NCBI GenBank assembly: GCA_963721365.1
Contig: CAVRJE010000011.1
Location: 11,923-75,922, forward strand
DNA length: 64,000 bases
Direction: 5' to 3'
Source: CAIQPS01 sp963721365
GTDB lineage: Bacteria; Actinomycetota; Thermoleophilia; RBG-16-64-13
Shown piece after piece: positions 28,335-38,862 of this stretch. The notes beneath the pieces were generated by a model. It did not search any database. It saw only the letters and a list, made by a program, of their open reading frames with translations, and was not told where the DNA came from. Each line of letters starts with the position of its first letter. The stretch's first letter is position 1. A program made the position numbers and the translations under genes.

Positions 28335-30242
28335 GTGGAGAGCTATATCTGGCTCATACCGGTCCTGCCGTTCGCGGCCTTCATCCTCACCCTGGTGCTC
28401 GGCAAGTGGTGGATCAAGGAGCAAGCCCACTGGCTGCCCATCCTGGCGATGGCGGCGTCGTTCGGCCTGTCCATCGCCGCTTTCGTCCAGATCCGCGGGG
28501 CCGAGGAGCCTGTCGTCGTGGACCTGTGGAACTGGTTCTCGGTGGGGAGCTTCCAGGTGCCCTTCGGATTCCAGGTCGATCAGCTGACGGCCGTCATGCT
28601 GCTGGTGGTCACCGGCGTGGGCCTGCTGATCTTCATCTACTCCAAGGGCTACATGCACGCCGACCCCGGCTACTACCGGTTCTTCGCCTACATGAGCCTG
28701 TTCGCCTTCAGCATGCTGATCCTGGTGTTGGCGAACAACTACCTGCTTCTCTACTTCGGCTGGGAAGCCGTCGGGCTTTGCTCGTACTACCTGATCGGCT
28801 ACTTCTATCACAAGCCCGAAGCAGCGGCAGCCGGTAAGAAGGCCTTCATCGTCAACCGGATAGGCGACTTCGGCTTCGGCCTGGGCGTCATGCTCATCTT
28901 CGTCGTCTTCGGCACGCTGAACTACACCGGCGTGTTCGAGCAGATCGGCGCGGGGGTGGGCAGCGAGACGGCGCTGATAGGGATCGCCCTGCTGCTGTTC
29001 ATGGGGGCCATGGGCAAGTCGGCCCAGTTCCCGTTGCACGTCTGGCTACCCGACGCCATGGAGGGCCCGACCCCGGTCTCAGCCCTCATCCACGCCGCCA
29101 CCATGGTGACCGCCGGCGTCTACATGGTCGCCCGGAGCTCGGTCATCTTCGCGAGCGCGCCCGGGGTGCTGCTGTTCGTCGGGGCGGTCGGCGCCTTCAC
29201 CGCCATATTCGCCGCGGTCATCGGCATCGCCCAGAAGGACATCAAGAAGGTCCTTGCCTACTCCACCGTCTCGCAATTGGGCTACATGTTCATGGCCCTG
29301 GGCGTGGGGGCCTGGTCGGCGGCCATCTTCCACCTGGTCGCCCACGCGTTCTTCAAGGCCCTCCTGTTCCTCGGGGCCGGGTCGGTCATCCACTCGATGA
29401 GCGGCGAGCAAGACATGGGCCGCATGGGCGGCCTCGCCCGGCGCATCCCGGTGACCTGGATCACCTTCATGGCCGGCGGCCTGGCCCTGGCCGGCGTATT
29501 CCCCTTCGCAGGCTTCTGGTCGAAGGACGAGATCCTGGGCAAGAACTTCCAGGCCGGCGTCTACGTCATCTGGGCCGTCGGGATCATCGCCGCGGGCATC
29601 ACGGCCTTCTACACCTTCCGGATGATCTTCGTGACCTTCTGGGGCAAGGAGACCCGGTCCGACGCCGGCACGTGCAGCCACATCCACGAAAGCCCGCGCT
29701 CGATGACCGTGCCGCTCATCCTGCTGGGCGTAGCCTCGACGCTGGGCGGCTTCCTCGGCCTGCCGGGCGCCTGGGGATCTATCCAGAAGTTCCTGGAGCC
29801 GGTCTTCGTCCAGGCCAACGCTATCCTGGGGATCGAGGAGATGGCGGTAGAGCCGCTCGACATCTATCTGATGCTGGTGTCGTTGGTGGTGGCCCTGCTT
29901 GGGGTGGGACTCGCCTGGTACATCTACGTTCGCCGAGCGGCCGACCTTCCCGCCACCCTGGGCGCCCGGTTCGGCGCTACCTACCGGATCGTCTACAACA
30001 AGTTCTACATAGACGAGTTCTACCAGGCGACCTTCGTGCGGCTGGCGGTCGACGGCTCGCGCTGGGTGTGGCACCAGTTCGATGAGAGGGTCATCGACGG
30101 CTCGGTCAACGGCGTCGGCTGGCTGTGGCAGCGCCTCGGAGCGCTGGCCCGGCCCATCCAGACAGGCCGGGTGCAGAACTACCTGCTCGCCATCTTCATC
30201 GGGTTGTTCGTCGCGGTGACCCTGGTGGTGGTGCTCAGATGA
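28335..30242 (+). CDS. nuoL: Complex I subunit L (antiporter-like)
   Basis: 635 residues, the normal NuoL length with the C-terminal lateral helix. Blocks seen: FGWEAVGLCSYYLIGYFYHKPEA, HVWLPDAMEGPTPVSALIHAATMVTAGVYM, and KKVLAYSTVSQLGYMFMALG, containing the TM5 Glu/TM7 Lys/TM8 Lys-His proton path. GTG start after GGGGAGG. Unbroken over 1.9 kb. Confidence 0.96.
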   Translation: MESYIWLIPVLPFAAFILTLVLGKWWIKEQAHWLPILAMAASFGLSIAAFVQIRGAEEPVVVDLWNWFSVGSFQVPFGFQVDQLTAVMLLVVTGVGLLIFIYSKGYMHADPGYYRFFAYMSLFAFSMLILVLANNYLLLYFGWEAVGLCSYYLIGYFYHKPEAAAAGKKAFIVNRIGDFGFGLGVMLIFVVFGTLNYTGVFEQIGAGVGSETALIGIALLLFMGAMGKSAQFPLHVWLPDAMEGPTPVSALIHAATMVTAGVYMVARSSVIFASAPGVLLFVGAVGAFTAIFAAVIGIAQKDIKKVLAYSTVSQLGYMFMALGVGAWSAAIFHLVAHAFFKALLFLGAGSVIHSMSGEQDMGRMGGLARRIPVTWITFMAGGLALAGVFPFAGFWSKDEILGKNFQAGVYVIWAVGIIAAGITAFYTFRMIFVTFWGKETRSDAGTCSHIHESPRSMTVPLILLGVASTLGGFLGLPGAWGSIQKFLEPVFVQANAILGIEEMAVEPLDIYLMLVSLVVALLGVGLAWYIYVRRAADLPATLGARFGATYRIVYNKFYIDEFYQATFVRLAVDGSRWVWHQFDERVIDGSVNGVGWLWQRLGALARPIQTGRVQNYLLAIFIGLFVAVTLVVVLR

Positions 30243-31768
30243 TGCTCACCATCCTCACCTTCCTGCCGGTGGCCGGCGCACTGCTCATGCTGATCTTCAT
30301 GCGCGGCAGGCCGAGCGCCTACAAGCTCACGGCGCTGGTCACCACCATCGTCACCCTGGCTCTCGCCATCTACCTGGCCACCCAGTTCCAGACCGGCACG
30401 GCCGACTTCCAGTTCCAGGAGAACGTCTCGTGGATCCCGAACCTGGGGATCTCCTACCACCTGGGCATCGACGGCATCTCGCTCCTGCTGATCCTGCTGA
30501 CGACGCTGCTGTCGGCGGTGGCCATGCTCGGCACCTGGAACTCCATCAAGGACCGCGGGCTGGCCTTCTTCATCAGCCTGCTGGTGCTCGAGACCGGCAT
30601 GCTGGGCGTGTTCGTGTCCATGGATCTCTTCCTCTTCTACGTGTTCTGGGAGATCCAGCTCATCCCCATGTACTTCATCATCGGTCTGTGGGGCGGCGCG
30701 CGCAGGATCTACGCGGCCATCAAGTTCTTCCTGTTCACCTTCGCCGGCTCCGTGCTGATGCTGGTGGCCATCCTGGCCATCGTCTGGTGGTACGCAAGCA
30801 ACGGCGGGACACTCACGTTCGACATCCTCACCCTGCAGCACGCGGGGTTCTCCGGCTCTATCGCGGTCTGGTCGTTCGCGGCGTTCTTCATCGCGTTCGC
30901 CATCAAGGTGCCCATGTTCCCGGTGCACACCTGGTTGCCCGACGCCCACACCGAGGCGCCTACCGCCGGCTCGGTCATCCTGGCCGGCGTGCTCCTCAAG
31001 ATGGGCGTCTACGGGATGATCCGCTTCTGCGTGGGCTTCTTCCCGGAGGTCGCGGTGCAGGCGATGGTGCCCGTGGCGATACTGTCGGTCATCGCCATTG
31101 TCTACGGGGCCGCGATGTCGCTGGTGCAACCCGACATGAAACGGTTGGTGGCCTACTCCTCGGTGAGCCACATGGGGTTCGTCACCCTGGGGCTGTTCAC
31201 TTTCAACATGCAGGGCGTACAGGGCTCCATCATCCAGATGGTCAGCCACGGCATCCTCACCGGGGCCCTGTTCATGATGGTCGGCTTCTTCTACGACCGC
31301 ACCCACACCCGGCTCATCAAGGACTACGGCGGTCTGGCCAGGCCGATGCCGGTGGCCGCCGCGTTCTTCAGCCTCTTCGTCGTCGGCAGCCTCGGCCTGC
31401 CCGGCTTGAGCGGGTTCGTCGGCGAGTTCCTGGTTCTGGTGGGGACCTTCCAGTACGTGAAGGTGTTCGCCGTGGTGGCCTCCATAGCGATCATCATCGG
31501 TGCGGCCTACCTGCTCTGGATGTACCAGCGGACCATGTTCCAGCAGTCCAACGAGAAGTGGCTCTCGCTGAAGGACCTGGGGCTGCGCGAGATCGTCACG
31601 CTCGTGCCCCTGGTGGGCATGGCCGTCTGGATCGGCCTGTACCCGCATACCTTCCTGAACATGATCGACGCCCCCGCCCAGAACATCATCTCCCAGGTGC
31701 AGCCCTACCTGGCCGAGCACGGTAACGGGCTGCTCAAACTCACGGCCGCCTTGTTCGGGGGGAACTAG
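30239..31768 (+). CDS. nuoM: Complex I subunit M (antiporter-like)
   Basis: 509 residues. VSMDLFLFYVFWEIQLIPMYFIIGLWGG, VPMFPVHTWLPDAHTEAPTAGSVILAGVLLKMG and MKRLVAYSSVSHMGFVTLGLF are the standard NuoM blocks with the pumping Glu and Lys. ATG 30239 overlaps the nuoL stop. Unbroken. Confidence 0.96.
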   Translation: MMLTILTFLPVAGALLMLIFMRGRPSAYKLTALVTTIVTLALAIYLATQFQTGTADFQFQENVSWIPNLGISYHLGIDGISLLLILLTTLLSAVAMLGTWNSIKDRGLAFFISLLVLETGMLGVFVSMDLFLFYVFWEIQLIPMYFIIGLWGGARRIYAAIKFFLFTFAGSVLMLVAILAIVWWYASNGGTLTFDILTLQHAGFSGSIAVWSFAAFFIAFAIKVPMFPVHTWLPDAHTEAPTAGSVILAGVLLKMGVYGMIRFCVGFFPEVAVQAMVPVAILSVIAIVYGAAMSLVQPDMKRLVAYSSVSHMGFVTLGLFTFNMQGVQGSIIQMVSHGILTGALFMMVGFFYDRTHTRLIKDYGGLARPMPVAAAFFSLFVVGSLGLPGLSGFVGEFLVLVGTFQYVKVFAVVASIAIIIGAAYLLWMYQRTMFQQSNEKWLSLKDLGLREIVTLVPLVGMAVWIGLYPHTFLNMIDAPAQNIISQVQPYLAEHGNGLLKLTAALFGGN

Positions 31769-33297
31769 ATGCAGGCTTCCGACATCATCGCGGTCCTCCC
31801 CGAACTGATCCTCCTGGCAGCTGCTCTTGCCATCCTGCTGGTGGAGCCTCTCCTCAAACCGAGGACGCGGTCGCCGCCGCCGCGAACGGCGACGCCGGCG
31901 GCGAGATGGCGGCGCCGCCCACTCCTCGCCCGATAGGACCCCGATCATAGCTATCGCCTTGACGGGGCTCGCCGCGTCCATAGCTGTGTCGCTGGTCCTC
32001 TCCGGGCAGACGCGGGTGGCCTTCGCCGGCATGCTGACCCTCGACCAGTGGGCGATCTTCTTCAAAGTCCTGTTCGGCATGACCGGCCTGGTCACGGTGC
32101 TGATGTCTTCCGGTTACCTGGAGGCGCACCGGCGACACCTGGGCGAGTACTATGCGTTGCTCCTCTTCGCGGTGATAGGCCTGGATCTCATGGCCGCGGC
32201 CCGCGATTTCATCCTGCTCTACGTCGCGTTCGAGCTCATGTCCATCAGCAGCTACCTGCTGGCCGCCTACTTCCGGCACAGGGTCCGCTCCAACGAATCC
32301 TCGCTCAAGTACTTCCTGACCGGCGCCTTCGCCTCGGCCATCATGCTGTACGGCATCTCGCTCGCCTACGGCGAAGCCGGCTCGACCAACTACACAGGCC
32401 ATCGGGCAGGCGCTGGGCACCCAAGGGGGGACCGCGGGCGTGCTCTTCGCCGTTCTGCTCATCGGCATAGGCCTGGCCTTCAAGGTCTCGGCGGCGCCCT
32501 TCCACATGTGGACCCCGGATGTCTACCAGGGGTCGCCTACCCCGGTCACCGGTTTCTTCGCGGCGGGGCCCAAGACCGCGGCCTTCGCGGTGTTCATAGC
32601 GGCCTTCATCCTGGCGTTCCCAGGGGCTGCCCACGAATGGGGCGTCTTCTTCATCGTCCTTTCGGTGATCACCATGGTGGTGGGGAACGTCTTCGCCCTG
32701 GTGCAGACCAACGTCAAGCGGATGCTCGCCTACTCCTCGATCGCCCATGCCGGCTACATCCTCGGCGGGCTGGGAGCCATGGGATGGAGCACCAATACCT
32801 ACCCGGGGATGGGCGTGCTGATCTACCTCACGGCCTACACGTTCATGAACCTGGGCGCGTTCGGTGTGCTGGCCTATCTCAAGGCCCAGAACCCAGACAA
32901 GTTCGACTACTCCCTGAAGCAGTTCGCGGGGCTCGGCAGACGTTCCCCTTGGGCCGCCGTGCTGCTGTCGCTGTTCCTGCTTTCGCTCACCGGGATCCCC
33001 GGCACCGCGGGGTTCATCGGCAAGTTCTACGTGTTTGGCGGGATGGTCCAGGCCGACCTCGTTTGGCTCGCCGTCGTCGGCGTCGTCCTCAGCGCGGTCT
33101 CCGCCTACTACTACCTACGGGTCATCGTCTACATGTTCTTCCGGGAGCCGGAAGAGGAACTGCCGCTGCGGGACCCGATCTCCGGAAGCATGGCCGCCGC
33201 CCTCACCATCACCGCGGTGGCGACACTTGCCATCGGCATCGTGCCGTCTCGCTTGTGGGACGCCGTGGCGAACGCCTTCGCAGCGCTACTTAGCTGA
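31769..33297 (+). CDS. nuoN: Complex I subunit N (antiporter-like), two frameshifts
   Basis: About 508 residues. ATG 31769 gives TM1 (IIAVLPELILLAAALAILLVEPLL). A first +1 shift is needed somewhere in the GC-rich linker before the in-frame TAG at 31934; GCC+C at 31928-31931 fits best but the place is uncertain. A second is at ACA (32394-32396)+G (32397), joining AYGEAGSTNYT to AIGQALGTQGGTAGVLFAVLL. Downstream VSAAPFHMWTPDVYQGSPTPVTGFFAAGPKTA and NVKRMLAYSSIAHAGY are typical NuoN. Last gene of the operon. Confidence 0.92.
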
Positions 33298-33343
33298 TCC
33301 GCGGTGCCGCGGCGCCTCGGGCGCGTACCGGGCAGGAGGTGAC

Positions 33344-34700
33344 GTGCTTCTTCTCGCCGACTGGGTGGTGCCCGTAAGCTCAGCGCCTTTGGCCGATGCG
33401 GGCGTGCGCGTGGCCGAGGGGAGGATCCTGGAAGTGGGGCCCGCCGCGGAGCTGCGGGCCCGGTGCGGGGACGAGGAGATAAGGTCGTTCCCCGGATGTG
33501 TCCTCCTGCCCGGCTTCGTCAACAGCCACACCCATCTCGAGTTGTCCGCCTTCCGCGGTTTCGCCCGGCCGTCGAGCTTCGGCCCCTGGATGCTTCGGCT
33601 GCTCCTCGCCCGCCGCAAGCTCGACACGGCCGACTACGAAGCCTCCGCGCTGTGGGGGGCCTACGAGTGCCTGCGGTGCGGCATCACCTCCTTGGCCGAC
33701 ACCGCCTATGACGGCGTGGCGGTGGCGCGCGCAGCCGGCGGGGCCGGGCTGCGCGCCCGCGTCTACCAGGAGGTCTTCGGGCTTGACGACGCCGTTCTCC
33801 CCGCGACCATGGAGCGCCTGGAGTCGGCCGTCGGCCGGCTGCAGGACGAAGTGGCCGCGGTGGGCCGGCCGGTCGAGGCCGGGGTCTCACCCCATGCCCC
33901 CTACACGGTGTCGGCCCGTCTCTATGGGGAGGCGGCGCGCTTCGCGCGCCGCGCCGGCCTCCGCCTCGCCACCCATGTGGCGGAATCGCCGGCCGAGGTG
34001 GAGTTGCTCGCGCGCGGCACCGGCGCGATCGCCCGCGCCTATCAGGCGGCGCAACTGTGGAACGGCGGCAGTTGGAGGCCGCCTCAGCTTCGCCCCATGG
34101 CCTATGTGGGCGCCGCCGGTGCCCTCACCCCGGAGACCCTTGTCATCCACGCCGTGCAGGTGGACGGGGAGGAGATCGAGCTCCTCGCTTCGAGCGGGGC
34201 CGCGGTGGCCCATTGTCCCCGCTCGAACGCGCGCCTGCGCTGCGGCGCCGCTCCGATCGCCGAGTTGCTGGCCGCCGGGGTCCCGGTCGGGCTGGGCACC
34301 GACAGCCTTGCGTCGAACGACTCTCTCGACATGTTCGCCGAGATGCGTGCGGCTCTCCGGCGCGAGCGAGCAGCGGGCGAGCGCCGCCGGTTCGTCCCCA
34401 CTGACGGCCGAGCAAGCGCTCCGTCTGGCCACCCTGGAGGGAGCGCGTGCTCTCGGCTGGGGCGATCGAACCGGCAGCCTCGAACCGGGTAAGAGCGCCG
34501 ACGTGATCGCCGTGCGCCTGCCGCGTGGCGCCGCCGCGCCGCCGCCCGATCCCACCGGCCTGACCGCTTCGCTCGTCCGTTTGGCAAGCTCGGACGATGT
34601 GCGGATGACCATGGCTGCCGGAAAGGTGCTGTTCGACGGAGGAACGCCGACTGACGCGGTCGCGTCAGGCTATCGGGCGGCGCGGAACAAACTGGGATGA
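33344..34700 (+). CDS. Amidohydrolase (aminodeoxyfutalosine/SAH-deaminase-like), frameshifted
   Basis: About 451 residues. Metal-binding HxH in FVNSHTHLELSAF (around residue 62), then SPHAPYTVS, THVAESPAEVEL, VIHAVQV and the catalytic Asp in GLGTDSLASNDSLDMFAEM: the nucleoside-deaminase branch of the amidohydrolases. GTG 33344 follows AGGAGGT at 33334. At CCC (34397-34399) an extra A (34400) must be skipped to reach LTAEQALRLATLEGARALGW. Position right after a menaquinone-type complex I would suit a futalosine-pathway deaminase (MqnX-like), but this is inference; MTA/SAH deaminase is the alternative. Confidence 0.8.
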
Positions 34701-34763
34701 GCTGGTTGCGGTTCTCCGATTAAGGCATAATCTGCCGGGCGACATGCCGTCCCGGGCTGCGGG

Positions 34764-34781
34764 CCGGCCCTTCTGGGCCGG
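34764..34781. other. GC hairpin in the leader of the TPR gene
   Basis: CCGGCCC-TTCT-GGGCCGG, 33 nt before the TTG start at 34814 and after the amidohydrolase stop. No T-run, so either a factor-dependent terminator or a leader structure. A CATAAT box (34726-34731) upstream could be the -10 of a promoter. Confidence 0.35.
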
Positions 34782-34813
34782 GACTCGCGCCGGGCAAGAT
34801 GAGGTGATCACAG

Positions 34814-35493
34814 TTGCTTCTCGATCGTAAGAAAATCAGAAGATGGGCGAAATGGATCGCCCTGTTCTTGGCGGTAGTCTTCGTGCTGAGCTTCCTGTTC
34901 CTGGGAGTGGGCTACGGCGGCGGCGCGGGCATGAACATATTCGACCTGTTCGGCAAGAAGAACTCCTCCGCCACCACGCTCAGCCCGGATCAGAGGATCG
35001 CGGCGCTCAACGCCCACGCTGGTGGCGAACCCGAAAGATGTGACGACCCTGCTCGCATTGGCCACCATCTACCAGGAGAACGGTCAGCTTGGCTCGGCGG
35101 CCACCTTCCTAGAGCAGGTCATCGCGGCCGACCCCAGCCAGAAGGCCGTGTACATCCGGCTGGCCAACATCTACATGGACCAGATATGGGCAACTACGCC
35201 GCGGCGGTGACCGTCCTCAACAAGGCTATCTCGGTGGACCCAGAGAATCCCGACGTGTACCTGAAGCTTGGAATCGCGCAGAACACCTTGGCAACACCGG
35301 GGCCGCCTTGCTGGCCTGGCAGAGATACCTGGCCCTTGCCCCGAACGGCGACATGGCCTCGGTGATCAGGGAGCAGGTGGACAAGCTGAGCAAACTGGCG
35401 ACTACCACGACGACGACGCTGGGTCGACCAGCACGCACCACTGGGTCGACCCGCGAGCGCGGGTCACGACGACCACTACCGACGAAGCCGTAG
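34814..35493 (+). CDS. Membrane-anchored TPR protein, several frameshifts
   Basis: About 225 residues. N-terminal anchor (ALFLAVVFVLSFLFLGVGYG, about residues 15-34), a short linker, then TPR-like repeats: LVANPKDVTTLLALATIYQENGQLGSAATFLEQVIAADP, AVYIRLANIYM, YAAAVTVLNKAISVDPENPDVYLKLGIAQNTL and GAALLAWQRYLALAP, ending in a Thr-rich tail. Joins: +1 at GCC (35012-35014)+C; a -1 or +2 shift near 35184 (an AT repeated); and a -1 at 35288-35290, where TTGGGC seems to have lost a G. The last two are among the few deletions in the window. TTG start with a GAGGTGAT ribosome site. Scaffolding role likely, no partner known. Confidence 0.68.
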
Positions 35494-35524
35494 TCTTTGC
35501 CGTCCCCGGCAGGAAGGTGAGCGT

Positions 35525-35872
35525 GTGAATCTCTCCATCACGACCGAGGCGCGAGAAGATCCTTTCGTGATGCACGTGAGCGGCGATCTCGACGTGTATA
35601 CCGCTCCGCAGCTCAAGGAAGCCCTCGACAACGTGGGCTTGGCCGGCAAGACGATCCTGCTGGATCTGTCCGCGGTGCATTTCATCGATTCGACCGCTCT
35701 CGGGGTACTTGTCGCCACACTCCAGCAGAGCCGGGCCCACGAAGGCGAGCTCTGCCTGGTGATAGACGATCCTCACCTTCTCAAGATATTCCGCATCACC
35801 GGGTTCGACAGTCTCTTTTCGATATTCCCTCAGGTGGCTGACGCTCTAACGGAGCCTCCGTCTTGCGACTGA
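35525..35872 (+). CDS. STAS-domain anti-sigma factor antagonist
   Basis: 115 residues covering one STAS domain. FVMHVSGDLDVYTAPQLKEAL begins the sheet, and VHFIDSTALGVLVATLQQSR carries the serine that is phosphorylated in SpoIIAA/RsbV-type proteins. GTG start after GGAAGGTGA. No cognate anti-sigma kinase lies in the window. The end overlaps the TTG start of topA by 10 nt. Confidence 0.88.
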   Translation: MNLSITTEAREDPFVMHVSGDLDVYTAPQLKEALDNVGLAGKTILLDLSAVHFIDSTALGVLVATLQQSRAHEGELCLVIDDPHLLKIFRITGFDSLFSIFPQVADALTEPPSCD

Positions 35873-38109
35873 TAATCACCGAGAAGAACGACGCCGCGAA
35901 GAAGATCGCCGGGATCCTGTCTGGCGAACGGGGTCCAGACGGAGTCGTACCTGAAAGTCCCGTACTATCTCTTCACCGACGGCGAAGGGGAGGAGTCCGC
36001 GACGGTGGGGCTCAAGGGCCACGTCGTCCAGGTCGATTTCCCGCCCCGAGTTCTCGGAGTGGCGCAAGGTCGAGCCCCGAGCGCTCATCGACGCTCCGCT
36101 GGTCAAGACCGAGACCGCCAAATCGGTGGTGCGGACGGTCAAGAAGTTGGCGGCCGACGCTTCGAGCCTCATCATCGCGACGGACTACGACCGCGAAGGG
36201 GAGCTCATCGGTCTCGAGGCCCTCAATCTGGCGGCCGAAGAGAACGTCAAGCTGGTGCGGACGGTGCGGCGGGCTCGCTTTTCGGCGCTGACTCCCGGGA
36301 GAGATCCAGCGAGCCTTCTCCCATCTCGATCACCTCTCGGAGCCTCTTGCCCGGGCGGGCGAAGCCCGGCAGGACATCGACCTGATCTGGGGCGCCACGC
36401 TCACCCGGTTCGTCTCCCTGGCCACGGGCCGGCTTGGCAGCCAGTTCCTCAGCGTGGGCCGGGTGCAGACGCCCACCCTTGTCCTGGTGGTGGAGCGGGA
36501 GAAGGAGCGGCGCGCGTTCGTCTCCGAGCCGTTCTGGGTGGTCAAGGTCGATCTCGATTCCCAGGGGCAGCGCTTCAGCGCGTTGCACAAGGAGGAGCGG
36601 TTCACCGACGAGGCCCGGGCCACCTCGGTGTTCGAGAAGCTGGCCGGTCCCGGCAAGGTGACCGCCATCAAGCAGACGTCGCGCAAGGTCCAGCGGCCGG
36701 CGCCCTTCAACACCACGAGCTTCACCATGGCCGCGACCTCGCTCGGCTACAGCGCCGCGGCGGCGATGCGCATCGCCGAAGACCTCTATATGTCGGGGCA
36801 TCATCAGCTACCCCCGCACCGACAACACGGTCTATCCCACCTCGCTCGACCTGCGCGAAGCCCTGCAGATCCTCGCTCAGGGCGAGTTCGCGCAGGGAAG
36901 CCGCGACGCTGCTGGCCCTCCCGGCTCTGCACCCCAGCCGGGGCGACAAGCGCACTACGGACCACCCGCCTATCTATCCCACCGGCAGTCCCCGCAAGGG
37001 CGAGCTGGGCGACCGCGAATGGCGGCTGTACGAGCTGGTCGCCCGGCGTTTCATGGCCACCCTGGCCGACGACGCCGTCATGGAATCGAACCGGGTGGAC
37101 GTGAGCCTGAGCGGCGAGCCGTTCGTGGCCCGGGGCAACCGGGTGGTCTCGGCCGGTTGGTTCGAGTACTACCCTTACAGCAGGCAGAAAGACCTCGAGT
37201 TGCCGTTGCTGCACGAGGGCGACCTGGTGCAGCTCGTCGACAAGCAGATCGACGCTCGCGAGACCCAGCCGCCGGCAAGGTACGGGCAGGGGCCGCTGAT
37301 CGAGTTCATGGAGAAGCACAACCTGGGGACCAAGGCCACCCGCCACTCCATCATCCAGAATCTCTACGACCGGGGCTACGTCCACGGGAACCCGGTGGAG
37401 CCGACCGAGATGGGCATCAAGCTGGCCGAGGCACTGCAGGAGTACGCGCCGCGCATCGCTTCTCCAGAGATGACCGCCGAACTGGAGAAGGACATGGACC
37501 TTATCTCCGAGCGGGACCTGACCAAGGAGCAGGTGGTCACCATCTCCCGGGACCTGCTTCGCGAGGCGTACGGCTCGCTCGAGCAGAACCGGCAGCAGGT
37601 GGCGTCGAAGATCTACGAAGGCATCACCGACGACCGGATACTGGGAGACTGCCCCAAGTGCGGCACCAACAGGATCAGGGTCATCCGCTCCAAGGCGACC
37701 AAGAAGCGGTTCGTGGGCTGCGAGGGATACCCCGATTGCGACCAGACCTACCCGTTGCCCCAGCGGGGCGACATCATCGGGACCGGGGAGATCTGCCCCC
37801 AGTGCGGGAGCCCGAAGATAAAGGTTCTCGGCGGCCGACGGCCGTGGGTGCTGTGCCTGGACCCGTATTGCCCGACGAAGGCCGAGTACCGGGAGAAGAA
37901 GGCGGCTCGGGCGAGCAAGGCCGAAGCCGGCGGAGAAAGCCGCCGACGGCCACCGCCGAGAAGGGACGACCGCTCAAGAAGGCCTCGGCCGCGAAGAAGA
38001 CCACGGTCAAGAAGCCGGCCGCCAAGAAGGCCGGCCGCCACGAAGACTCCGCCGCGAAGACGACGGCGGCGAAGAAGGACGACAAAGGTCGCCGTGCCGG
38101 CGACCGTGA
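35863..38109 (+). CDS. topA: DNA topoisomerase I (archaeal-type IA), at least five +1 frameshifts
   Basis: About 740 residues. Toprim start LIITEKNDAAKKIAGIL and metal motif IATDYDREGELIGLEA; active-site tyrosine in IISYPRTDNTVYPTSLDL; ATRHSIIQNLYDRGY; then zinc-finger pairs (CPKCGTNRIRV with CEGYPDC, and CPQCGSPKIKV) and a Lys/Ala-rich tail. Five single extra bases: GGC+G (35926), CCC+C (36047), CCC+G (36297), GGG+C (36799), CAG+G (36896). The tyrosine stretch (36800-36892) is readable only between shifts four and five. A lost A near 37935 restores the Lys-rich tail. The end is uncertain; TGA 38107 is one candidate. The start sequence is the archaeal style, not bacterial LVIVESPAKAKTI. Confidence 0.85.
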
Positions 38110-38127
38110 CGGCCGACGAGGAACCCC

Positions 38128-38843
38128 GTGGATCGACGTCCGGCGACGGCCGGCGCTGCCGCCTCCGAGGACGCCTCGCTCGACGACTCGGCGCTCGCCG
38201 GCCTGGGCTGCGGCCTCAAGGGGCTCTTCATCACGTTCGAGGGGCTGGACGGCTGCGGCAAATCCACGCAAATGGAACTCCTGGCCGGGGCTCTCGCCGG
38301 CCGGGGCTACGTGGTCGCCGTGACCCGGGAGCCGGGCGGTACTCCGCTGGGCGAGGCGATCAGGGACATGCTGCTGGACCCACATCACCACGGGCATGTC
38401 CGCGCGGGCGGAGGCCCTTGCTCTATGCAGCCGCCCGCGCCCACCTGGTCGAACAGGTCATCCGGCCGGCTCTGGAGGACGGGCAGATCGTTCTCTGCGA
38501 CCGCTACATCGACTCGTCTCTGGCCTATCAGGGCTACGGCCGGGGGCTGGGCAGCGATTACATCATGCTGGTGAACGACTGGGGCACCAACGGCCTCTAT
38601 CCCGACCTGACCCTGTTCCTCGACCTCGACGATTCGGTCCGCTCGACCCGCCTGGCCGCGGTGCCCGACCGCCTCGAAGCAGAGGACGACGAATTCCACC
38701 GGCGGGTGGCGCAGGGATACCGGGAATTGCTGTTGCTTCACCGCCATCGTATCCGCAGCGTGGACGCGACGGGAAGCGAGGCCGAGGTCCAGGAGCGGGT
38801 CCGGGCTATCATCGAGCAGGAACTGGAGCTTTTCAGTCACTAG
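38128..38843 (+). CDS. tmk: Thymidylate kinase, two frameshifts
   Basis: About 238 residues including a 30-residue N-terminal extension. P-loop FEGLDGCGKSTQMELL, TREPGGTPLGEAIRDMLLDP, and DRYIDSSLAYQGYGRGLG (DRY motif and LID) are all standard. Between the P-loop and DRY regions two extra bases occur 37 nt apart: CCA (38380-38382)+C before ITTGMSARAEAL, and CTT (38417-38419)+G before LYAAARAHLVEQVI. Phosphorylates dTMP; essential in most bacteria, so real inactivation is implausible. GTG 38128 is the likely start. Stop is 19 nt before holB. Confidence 0.9.
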
Positions 38844-38862
38844 TAGCTCGAAGGCGGAGCGC

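Noticed and set aside
31861..31930. An acidic Ala-rich linker frame in nuoN (EDAVAAAANGDAGG)
   Set aside because: Reaching it needs two further shifts; the simpler single +1 from the Arg/Pro-rich frame explains the protein, though the exact place stays open.
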